DNA from: Victivallales bacterium
Lineage (GTDB): Bacteria; Verrucomicrobiota; Lentisphaeria; Oligosphaerales; Oligosphaeraceae
Direction of reading: 5' to 3'
DNA length: 5,955 bases
Assembly: GCA_017964325.1 (NCBI GenBank)
Contig: JAGCSE010000067.1
Coordinates: 1-5,955, forward strand
The position numbers and the translations under genes were made by a program. Each line of letters opens with the position of its first letter. The stretch's first letter is position 1. This document shows, one piece after another, positions 1-5,824 of the stretch. The notes beneath the pieces were generated by a model. That model worked only from the letters and a program-made list of their open reading frames with translations, ran no database searches and was not told the origin of the DNA.

Positions 1-2
1 CA

Positions 3-326
3 GGTGGCGCAATGCTTCCTGCTGGCCCGCTAGCGGCTCTAGCGGCTCTAGAGGCTCTAGCGGCTCTAGCGGCTCTAGAGGCTCTAGCAGCTCTAGAAGC
101 TCTAGAAGCGCTAGAAGCTCTAGAAGCGCTAGAAGCTCTAGAGGCGCTAGAAGCGCTAGAAGCTCTAGAGGCGCTAGAAGCGCTAGAAGCTCTAGAGGCG
201 CTAGAGGCGCTGGAGGCGCTGGAGACGCTGGAGGCGCTAGAAAAAAATCTGGCCGGAATCAAGATTCCGGCCAGATTTAGTTTACGCTTTAGACTTTTTT
301 ATTCTGGTCTTAGTCCCAAGAGATGA
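3..326 (+). CDS. Questionable partial ORF encoding a (Leu-Glu/Ala-Ala)n repeat
   Basis: This frame is open from the window edge, so it may be the 3' part of a longer gene. The first internal ATG is at 12-14 and the stop is at 324-326. From about position 30 it reads Leu-Ala-Ala and then Leu-Glu-Ala triplets for about 23 repeats, followed by a basic non-repetitive tail. In favour of coding: unit-to-unit changes fall mostly at positions 3, 6 and 9 of the 9-bp unit, which are silent third codon positions in this frame. The exceptions are an Ala/Glu swap at position 5 and one Ala-to-Thr change. Against coding: no Shine-Dalgarno is visible before the ATG, Leu is almost always the CTA codon, the tail is translated straight through the terminator hairpin of the opposing gene, and the stop overlaps that gene's 3' end by 17 bp. 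I recognise no family. It may be only a repeat array that happens to lack stops. Confidence 0.22.
   Translation, partial: GGAMLPAGPLAALAALEALAALAALEALAALEALEALEALEALEALEALEALEALEALEALEALEALEALEALETLEALEKNLAGIKIPARFSLRFRLFYSGLSPKR
30..245. repeat. CTAG-rich 9-bp tandem repeat array (24 units)
   Basis: Direct reading gives 24 head-to-tail 9-bp units starting at position 30 and at every ninth base to 237. The main unit types are CTAGCGGCT (left end), CTAGAAGCT, CTAGAAGCG and CTAGAGGCG (middle), and CTGGAGGCG or CTGGAGACG (210-236). The first 20 units and the last all begin with CTAG, giving 21 CTAG tetramers in about 210 bp. The last unit, CTAGAAAAA, runs into the T-tract of the adjacent minus-strand terminator. 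The preceding 9 bases (21-29) look like a degenerate unit. Longer duplications are nested inside: 27-bp blocks at 30-56/57-83 and 138-164/165-191, and 18-bp blocks at 102-119/120-137, each pair identical. This pattern suggests growth by slippage or unequal exchange. No CRISPR, REP or integron attC structure fits. Confidence 0.93.
241..278 (-). terminator. Strong intrinsic terminator of the DUF481 gene
   Basis: Read on the minus strand there is a perfect 16-bp inverted repeat. The arm AAATCTGGCCGGAATC lies at 278-263, followed by a TT loop (262-261), the complementary arm at 260-245, and a run of seven T (247-241) that overlaps the end of the stem. The GC-rich core is GGCCGG. The hairpin begins 31 bp past the DUF481 stop codon, the usual place for a Rho-independent terminator. 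On the plus strand the run after the stem is broken (TTTAGTTT), so activity in that direction would be weaker. Confidence 0.93.
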
Positions 327-1350
327 CCAGACGGCCGAAATACGTGGTATCCAGACGCTTCTGCGTGCTGGCGACGCGGTTGTTGTATTCGTTGCTCACA
401 CCGAGGCGGATGCTCCACAGACCGGTCTTGGTCAGCGGGATGTCAAGAGCGCTTTCGTGATAGAGGCGGTAGTCATCACGGAAATGGTCGAAGACAGGCG
501 TGTAGGTAATATCCGTGACGAGCTTGGCATCCAATTTGCCGAGTTCCTTGATCTTCAATTCGTGATGGTAACCGAACTCGACGCCCATGTCGTCGGAGTC
601 ATCCAGTTCATTGTAGTAGGATTTGTGGATGTAGGTGAGACCAGCGCGGAGACGAACTTTGAAATCGTCCGTGTCAACAACGTAGAAGCCGTAACCAGCG
701 GCGGCCGTCGTGTAGAGCCTGTAGTTGTCGAACTTATCCTGTTCGGCCTGCAGACGGGCGTATGCGGTGTGGGAAGTGCCGTTGATGCGGATTTCATAGT
801 CGGCACCGGCGACATATTCCTCTTCGTTCTTGACGCCGTTCTCCTTGGCGTAACGACCGCCAACAGAGAGCACGAGCTTGTCATCAGGACCTTCCAGCGT
901 GGCCTTCGCGGAACCGCCAACCGTCGTCTTTTCGGTGTTGCCGGTCTTGCCCGTGACATCGAATGCGACTTCATATTTCCACTTTCTCGGCTTCACGACG
1001 GGTGCCGCGGGGTCGGGGGCTCCTGGACGCCACATATTCTTGATTTCAGCGGCGTTGACAGCCTTGCCGTCAACTGTGGTCTGGCCATCGGCAGCGCCGA
1101 TCTTGCCCGTCAAGGTGGCGGCGGAGGTCGTCGTGGAAACGATCATCAGCTCGTCGGTCGTGAAGCTCGCGATTTTCGCGAAATCGATCTTCAGTTCGCC
1201 AAGGGCGTCCGTTTTGATGGTCAACTTGCCATCGACGATCTGGACGACATTACCCTTGATGATGGAACCGTCTTTCAGGTTGATCTGGTCGGCGCGGGCC
1301 GACATCATCAGCAGGGTGGTGACAGCAATCAGCAATAATGCTTTTTTCAT
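310..1350 (-). CDS. DUF481 family outer-membrane beta-barrel protein
   Basis: The 346-residue product begins with a Sec signal peptide: Lys-Lys, a hydrophobic stretch at 4-16, and an Ala-Arg-Ala signal peptidase I site ending at residue 20. Residues 21-70 form a small beta domain starting DQINLKDGSIIKG, the SH3-like module that often precedes DUF481 barrels in PVC bacteria. A short linker region rich in Pro and Ala (about 108-120) leads into about 225 residues of alternating aromatic and polar strands ending YFGRLVISWD, as expected for a barrel inserted in the outer membrane. DUF481 members are called salt-stress-induced outer-membrane proteins, but their transported substrate is unknown, so no function is assigned. 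The start is supported by AGGAG at 1361-1357, six bases before the ATG. The gene stands alone: a terminator and a possible promoter precede it and its own strong terminator follows. The family call rests on recognition, not on a search. Confidence 0.85.
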   Translation of the reverse strand: MKKALLLIAVTTLLMMSARADQINLKDGSIIKGNVVQIVDGKLTIKTDALGELKIDFAKIASFTTDELMIVSTTTSAATLTGKIGAADGQTTVDGKAVNAAEIKNMWRPGAPDPAAPVVKPRKWKYEVAFDVTGKTGNTEKTTVGGSAKATLEGPDDKLVLSVGGRYAKENGVKNEEEYVAGADYEIRINGTSHTAYARLQAEQDKFDNYRLYTTAAAGYGFYVVDTDDFKVRLRAGLTYIHKSYYNELDDSDDMGVEFGYHHELKIKELGKLDAKLVTDITYTPVFDHFRDDYRLYHESALDIPLTKTGLWSIRLGVSNEYNNRVASTQKRLDTTYFGRLVISWD

Positions 1351-1403
1351 GTTCTGCTCCTTTTTTAGTGGGTTTGGGATACAATGCTCCTAACGTTTCG
1401 GAC

Positions 1404-1452
1404 ATTTCAATAAATATACTCTACTTCATCAAAAAACGAAAATAAATGTCAA
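1404..1452 (-). promoter_or_regulatory. Candidate promoter region for the DUF481 gene
   Basis: A perfect TTGACA (-35 consensus) lies at 1452-1447 on the minus strand, one base after the T-run of the preceding terminator. No good -10 box lies 16-18 bp downstream of it. A second possibility is TTGATG (1432-1427) followed 17 bp later by TGAAAT (1409-1404), with four of six matches in each box. The DUF481 gene must have a promoter here if the upstream terminator works, but which boxes are used is not resolved by eye. Confidence 0.3.
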
Positions 1453-1453
1453 G

Positions 1454-1489
1454 AAAAAATTCATCTGTTTTATTCATAAAAACGATGAA
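1454..1489 (-). terminator. AT-rich intrinsic terminator of the Hsp70-tgt-oxidoreductase unit
   Basis: On the minus strand TTCATC (1489-1484) pairs with GATGAA (1465-1460). Inside it GTTTTTAT (1483-1476) pairs with ATAAAAC (1473-1467) with one unpaired T, a GA loop (1475-1474) and one bulged A (1466). Six T follow at once (1459-1454). This is about 13 paired positions and a clean U-tract, but with few GC pairs, so it may be leaky. It lies 46 bp past the oxidoreductase stop codon and just before the TTGACA box of the next gene, which fits the end of a transcription unit. Confidence 0.6.
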
Positions 1490-1535
1490 AACGCACGGCG
1501 GCGGGCCCCCTCCCCTGCCCTGCTCCACCATGTCG

Positions 1536-2798
1536 TCACAACGTCCAGGGGGCGCGTTTCGGGCGGTCGATCCACGTTTCGGCCACAGGATCGTTCTCGA
1601 AATGCCACGTTTTCGGATTCCACTTGAGCGGCTTGTCCAACCAGTAGGCGATGCAGCCGAGCTGGCAAACGGTGACGGAACGGGCGCCGATTTCGACATC
1701 TGCGGCGGGGCGGCGACGCGTGCGGATGCAGTCGAGCCAATTGCCAAGATGGCCGCTGCAATCGGGCAACTGGAGGTCGCCGGGCATGGACGAAGGATTG
1801 ATGAGCAGGTCGGCGGGATCGCTGCGAATCCAATCGCGGCAGACGCTGACCTTTCCGTTCGTGCCGACGAACGTGATGCCGTAGCCGCTTCCCTCGAAGC
1901 CGCCATGTTCGACGCGCACGCCGTTGGCATACCAGTAAGTCAAAGTCTTGCAGCCATTATGGCCAGGCGGGCAGATGCGGACGGGTCCGCTTTGGTCGGC
2001 ATCCATCGCCCATTGGACGATGTCGAAATGGTGTGCGCCCCAATCGGTTAAGACGCCGCCGGAATAGTCGCGGTAGGAACGCCAAGAGCCTGGATGAAGG
2101 CGGCTGTTGTAGGGCCTGTAGGGGGCGGGGCCGAGCCACATGTCCCAATCCATCCATTCGGGGGTCGGCTCGGCGGGAAGCGTGCATTCCGACGACGGGC
2201 CGCCGACCGTCACATGGGCGGAAATCATCTTGCCAAGCATTCCGTTACGAACGAGCTGGACGGCAGTTATGAACTTGCCGCCATACGACGTGCGCTGCTG
2301 CATTCCAGTCTGGAAAACACAGCCCGTGCGGCGGATTTTGCCGATGATGTCCCGCGACTCGCCAATGGTCAGCGTCAACGGCTTTTCGCAATAGATGTCC
2401 TTTCCCGCGTTGGCGGCCATGACGGACATCGTGGCATGCCAATGGTCAGGTGTGCCGATGACAACGGCATCAAGATCCGGCCTTGCCAGCATATCCCTGA
2501 AATCACGATATTTGGCGCATCCTTTGTATTGGCCGGATTTCTTCTGGTTGGCGTATGCCTGCTCCGTGAGATTGTAGGCGTTGTCCATCTTGCGGGAATC
2601 GACGTCGCAGACGGCAATGACCTGCACGCTAGGCATTTTAAGAAGATTCCTCAAATGTCCTGTCGCCATGCCGCCCGTGCCGATGACACCGACGGTGATT
2701 CGGTCGTTGGCGGGCGCGGCGAGAATCTTGGGCGTGGAGACAAACGGCGCCACGGCGGCGGCGGTTCCAAGTCCTTTCAGGAATGTGCGTCTGTCCAT
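1536..2798 (-). CDS. Gfo/Idh/MocA family oxidoreductase with twin-arginine signal
   Basis: The 420-residue protein opens with a Tat signal, DRRTFLKGLG, in which Arg3-Arg4 sit before a hydrophobic Ala-rich stretch; cleavage is likely near residues 28-30 (ILAAPA). Residues 34-150 form the NAD(P)-binding Rossmann domain with the glycine-rich loop VGVIGTGGM (36-44), an acidic residue after the second strand (CDVD, 64-67), the GTPDHWHA segment (115-122) and the family EKP motif (138-140), whose Lys139 is the expected catalytic lysine. The C-terminal domain has GGVLTDWGAHHFD (247-259), carrying the Asp and His residues usual in the active site. Family members oxidise, reduce or epimerise sugars and cyclitols; some use NAD for hydrolysis or lyase chemistry. 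The substrate cannot be read from the sequence. The start is fixed by GGAGG at 2809-2805, six bases before the ATG. It lies 23 bp after tgt, so co-transcription is likely. The final 70 residues match the form common in Planctomycetota, Verrucomicrobiota and Lentisphaerota. Confidence 0.93.
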   Translation of the reverse strand: MDRRTFLKGLGTAAAVAPFVSTPKILAAPANDRITVGVIGTGGMATGHLRNLLKMPSVQVIAVCDVDSRKMDNAYNLTEQAYANQKKSGQYKGCAKYRDFRDMLARPDLDAVVIGTPDHWHATMSVMAANAGKDIYCEKPLTLTIGESRDIIGKIRRTGCVFQTGMQQRTSYGGKFITAVQLVRNGMLGKMISAHVTVGGPSSECTLPAEPTPEWMDWDMWLGPAPYRPYNSRLHPGSWRSYRDYSGGVLTDWGAHHFDIVQWAMDADQSGPVRICPPGHNGCKTLTYWYANGVRVEHGGFEGSGYGITFVGTNGKVSVCRDWIRSDPADLLINPSSMPGDLQLPDCSGHLGNWLDCIRTRRRPAADVEIGARSVTVCQLGCIAYWLDKPLKWNPKTWHFENDPVAETWIDRPKRAPWTL

Positions 2799-2821
2799 TG
2801 ATTTCCTCCGTGTCTGTTGCG

Positions 2822-3988
2822 TTAATCGTTCTTTCTGTTACGGTTATCGATAATTGTGTTGGTTTCGGGATCGATTGGCTTGCCCATGGCTTCGGGATAA
2901 CGGGCCAAAACATCCGCCGCTAATTCGGCAAATGTCCCCTGCTCTATTGATTCGCGCACGCGGCGCATGAGATCAAGGAAGAAATGCAGATTGTGGATGG
3001 TCATCAGTCGGCAACCGAGAATTTCGTCTGCATTCAGAAGATGGCGGATGTAGGCTTTTGTGAAATTACGGCAGGCATAGCATTGGCAACCATCCATGAT
3101 GGGTGTGAAATCATCTTTATAACGTCCTGCTTTGACGGGAATTGTGCCATCTGGCGTATAAGCGCTTCCGTTACGGCCCATGCGTGTCGGCAACACACAG
3201 TCGAACATATCGATACCATTCATGACACCAAGAATCAATTGCCGCGGCGTGCCGACCCCCATCAGATAATGCGGCAGTTCCTTCGGCAGCAACGGAGCGC
3301 AGAATTTCAGGACTTTCACCATTTCCGCTTCCGACTCGCCAACGGATACGCCGCCGACCGCCATTCCGTCAAATCCCATGGAATAGACTTCGGAAATCGA
3401 TTTTGCCCGAAGGTCTTCGAAGACATTGCCTTGGACGATGCCGAAGACAAGCTGGCCATCAGCCCGTGGTTGTTCACGGCATTTCGCCTCCCAGCGAAGC
3501 GTTGTTTCCAATGATTGACGGGCAGTTTCCCAAGTAACCGGATACGAGGTACATTCGTCAAATGTCATGGCGATGTCTGAACCAAGCGTCCGCTGAATCG
3601 CCATGGATTCGACAGGCCCCATGAACAACGGCGAACCATCAAGATGCGATTGAAAATGAATTCCATCCGCCGTCTTTTTGCCAAGTTTCGCAAGCGAAAA
3701 GACCTGGAAACCGCCGCTGTCCGTCAAAATAGGCTTATTCCATCCCATGAATTTATGCAACCCACCAGCCTGGTGAATGATATCCATACCAGGCCGCAAA
3801 TTCAAATGATACGTGTTGCCGAGAATGATCTGGGCCTGCAATTCATCCAATTCACGCGGCGAGACGGCCTTAACCGTCGCGACCGTACCAACGGGCATGA
3901 AAATCGGAGTTTGGATTTCTCCATGCGCCGTCGTCAGCACGCCTCGGCGGCCAAAAGAAGACGTATCGTTTTTAAGGACTTTAAACAT
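2822..3988 (-). CDS. tgt: Queuine/preQ1 tRNA-guanine transglycosylase
   Basis: This enzyme exchanges guanine-34 in the anticodon of GUN tRNAs (Asp, Asn, His, Tyr) for preQ1, the committed step of queuosine formation on tRNA. The 388-residue protein is near the usual bacterial length of about 375. Visible landmarks are TDSGGFQVFSL (89-99) with catalytic Asp90, FDECTSY (143-149) with base-recognising Asp144 and Cys146, the GGVSVGE loop (212-218), and GIDMFDCVLPTRMGRNG (259-275) with the nucleophile Asp263. The zinc site is complete: Cys301, Cys303, Cys306 and His332, with spacing identical to the Zymomonas enzyme. Retained Cys146 and Val216 (Zymomonas Cys158 and Val233) point to preQ1 rather than queuine as substrate; this is inference from known specificity residues. 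The last 18 residues form a polar tail. It starts 15 bp after the Hsp70 gene, with no Shine-Dalgarno in the AT-rich spacer, so translation may depend on coupling. No other queuosine genes are in the window. Confidence 0.98.
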   Translation of the reverse strand: MFKVLKNDTSSFGRRGVLTTAHGEIQTPIFMPVGTVATVKAVSPRELDELQAQIILGNTYHLNLRPGMDIIHQAGGLHKFMGWNKPILTDSGGFQVFSLAKLGKKTADGIHFQSHLDGSPLFMGPVESMAIQRTLGSDIAMTFDECTSYPVTWETARQSLETTLRWEAKCREQPRADGQLVFGIVQGNVFEDLRAKSISEVYSMGFDGMAVGGVSVGESEAEMVKVLKFCAPLLPKELPHYLMGVGTPRQLILGVMNGIDMFDCVLPTRMGRNGSAYTPDGTIPVKAGRYKDDFTPIMDGCQCYACRNFTKAYIRHLLNADEILGCRLMTIHNLHFFLDLMRRVRESIEQGTFAELAADVLARYPEAMGKPIDPETNTIIDNRNRKND

Positions 3989-4003
3989 AGAAATATAAAA
4001 TAA

Positions 4004-5824
4004 TTATGACTCGGCTCGAATGTCAAATTCGAGCTTCCAGGAATTCTTCCCACTTAAATCGTCGCACCATAGCTGCAGCGTACCGATATCCGTCAAATCC
4101 GTCCGCAGCTTAACGGGAACAAAACTCGTAGAATCATCATTTTCCGACAACGACAGCATGACTTGAAGCGGCGGCATTTCCACAAGATCGGGGCAATCAA
4201 TCGCATCAATGCGGTCGCCAATTTTATCGTCATGACGAGTCGTGGAAGAGAAGAATCGGAATTCCGTTGGTTCTCCAACGACAAGAGCAAGTCCCTGAGC
4301 ATCAATCGTTACAGAAGAACCTTCCTCCAATCCAAAATTGACAACGCAAAGTGCAACAAGCGGTGGCTGGACACCAGGAATCGCGGGCATGGATGATTCC
4401 ACGCCAATATAGTATGAACGCGGGCTGCCAGCCTTGATGCGAATACCGCCTGAACGCTTCACATAAGACAGCCAAGCCGCACCCATCGCAACAGCTTGAT
4501 CGGAATCATCCTGCTGCAAAACAATAACTTCTGGTGCATTCTCGCCAAGCCATGACTGAAGCGTTTCGACAATCCTATCTCGGAATAAAGCTGGTTTCGT
4601 CACACCACCATTAAAAAGAACAACGCCTGGAAGAAGCAGATTTTGATTTTCATCACGGAAGCCATGCCGTTCCAAAAAGTGAGCAAGATGCTTTGTGAAA
4701 GCGGGATCAGCCGCATAATCCAATGAGAACGAACGCAATCCAGAGCGCCGTGCTTCTTGTGGTTTGTCATAGACAGAGCAGGGCGGAAAGAACCCTTCAA
4801 GAATAGCGGATTTTAAATCATCATAAGACAATTTCGTCGTAATCGTACCACCAATAAGGCCAGAACCCGCACCAAAAATGACCAATTCCTGATCTTCATG
4901 TGAACCAGATCCCAATGCCTCCTTCGCCTTGCGGCAGGCTTGTGTCAAAGCAGCGAACTGCCTGTTGTTCAATGAAATACCCCGCTCCTTTTTCAAACGA
5001 GCGGAAACCGTATAGGCAAGAGTCAAATCCATGTTGTCACCACCAAGAAGCGTATGATCACCAACGGCAAGCCGTTGCAGCGTCAAATCGCCTTCCTCGC
5101 CCATGACGGCAATCAACGAAAAGTCGGACGTACCGCCGCCAATGTCACAGACCAACACGACATCGCCGTCTTCAACCTGTTTACGCCATGTGTCTTTGTT
5201 ATGAGCAAGCCAAGAATAAAATGCCGCCTGTGGTTCCTCCAAAAGAGTGAAATGCAGACCAACTGCATTAGCCGCTTCAACCGTCAAATCCCTTGCAACA
5301 GCATCAAAGGAAGCGGGAACAGTGATGATGACTTCCTGATTTTCCAGCCGATTTTCAACATCATCACTGGCCATAAGATGATTCCAGGCGGATTTCAGAT
5401 GGTTCAAAATCAACGTAGATGCTTCAACTGGAGATACTTGACGCACATTTTCATCTTCCGGAATAGGTGGAAGACATTGAGAATGGCGGTCGATTTTATC
5501 GCAGCAAAGCCATGATTTCGACGATGTAATAACCTTGTGAGGCGACTTTGCCGCCATCTCCAATGCAAAAGCACCGACAACAATATTCTCTCCTTTTTTC
5601 TGCCATGGCAGCTTCAAAAGCTTCAAATCAATTTCTCCAGATTCAGGAAGAAAAATAAAAGAGGGCAGGGCAGGAAGACTCGAAATTTCACCGGGAGCGG
5701 ACAACTGCGGAATCAAAAACGTCCGAGGAGATGGATTTTCACACGAAGTATCGACGTATGAAAGGACAGAATTCGTCGTGCCAAGGTCTATACCGACACA
5801 AAAGCGGGAATGATTTTCAGACAT
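4004..5824 (-). CDS. Atypical Hsp70-family protein (DnaK-like ATPase domain, non-canonical C-terminus)
   Basis: The 606-residue protein has a recognisable Hsp70/actin-fold ATPase. Phosphate-1 is GIDLGTTNS (11-19), connect-1 includes ITVPASFDA (167-175) and EEPQAA (196-201), phosphate-2 is DIGGGTSDFS (227-236), and the adenosine motif is VVLFNGGVTKP (401-411) followed by QAVAMGAAWL (443-452). It is not DnaK. The position of the conserved catalytic lysine after VG (83-84) appears to be Leu88, the hydrophobic DVLLLD-type linker before SYYIGVE (470-476) is missing, and only about 130 residues follow. These look beta-rich, with no helical lid and no EEV-type tail. Hsp70 relatives of this sort occur in several phyla with unknown clients, so a chaperone role is only inferred. 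The start is the only Met before the phosphate-1 loop; no Shine-Dalgarno precedes it. No CIRCE-type heat-shock operator is visible upstream. It is probably the first gene of the unit with tgt and the oxidoreductase, unless that unit begins outside the window. Confidence 0.9.
   Translation of the reverse strand: MSENHSRFCVGIDLGTTNSVLSYVDTSCENPSPRTFLIPQLSAPGEISSLPALPSFIFLPESGEIDLKLLKLPWQKKGENIVVGAFALEMAAKSPHKVITSSKSWLCCDKIDRHSQCLPPIPEDENVRQVSPVEASTLILNHLKSAWNHLMASDDVENRLENQEVIITVPASFDAVARDLTVEAANAVGLHFTLLEEPQAAFYSWLAHNKDTWRKQVEDGDVVLVCDIGGGTSDFSLIAVMGEEGDLTLQRLAVGDHTLLGGDNMDLTLAYTVSARLKKERGISLNNRQFAALTQACRKAKEALGSGSHEDQELVIFGAGSGLIGGTITTKLSYDDLKSAILEGFFPPCSVYDKPQEARRSGLRSFSLDYAADPAFTKHLAHFLERHGFRDENQNLLLPGVVLFNGGVTKPALFRDRIVETLQSWLGENAPEVIVLQQDDSDQAVAMGAAWLSYVKRSGGIRIKAGSPRSYYIGVESSMPAIPGVQPPLVALCVVNFGLEEGSSVTIDAQGLALVVGEPTEFRFFSSTTRHDDKIGDRIDAIDCPDLVEMPPLQVMLSLSENDDSTSFVPVKLRTDLTDIGTLQLWCDDLSGKNSWKLEFDIRAES

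Noticed and set aside
30..245. CRISPR array or integron-like repeats
   Set aside because: The units are 9 bp, contiguous and without unique spacers, so neither CRISPR nor attC structure fits.
30..245. Minus-strand coding of the repeat as an Ala-Ser-Arg/Ser protein
   Set aside because: A minus-strand frame is open, but it begins right after a strong terminator with no start codon or ribosome binding site inside the array, and position-9 variation would change residues.
457..1338. Long plus-strand ORF (293 codons) antisense to the DUF481 gene
   Set aside because: It is an overlapping shadow of a gene with a signal peptide, Shine-Dalgarno and terminator. Its translation shows no recognisable domain.
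2094..2801. Plus-strand ORF (235 codons) antisense to the oxidoreductase gene
   Set aside because: The opposite strand carries a clear Tat signal, Rossmann motif and EKP. The antisense product is rich in Arg, Gly and His with no family likeness.
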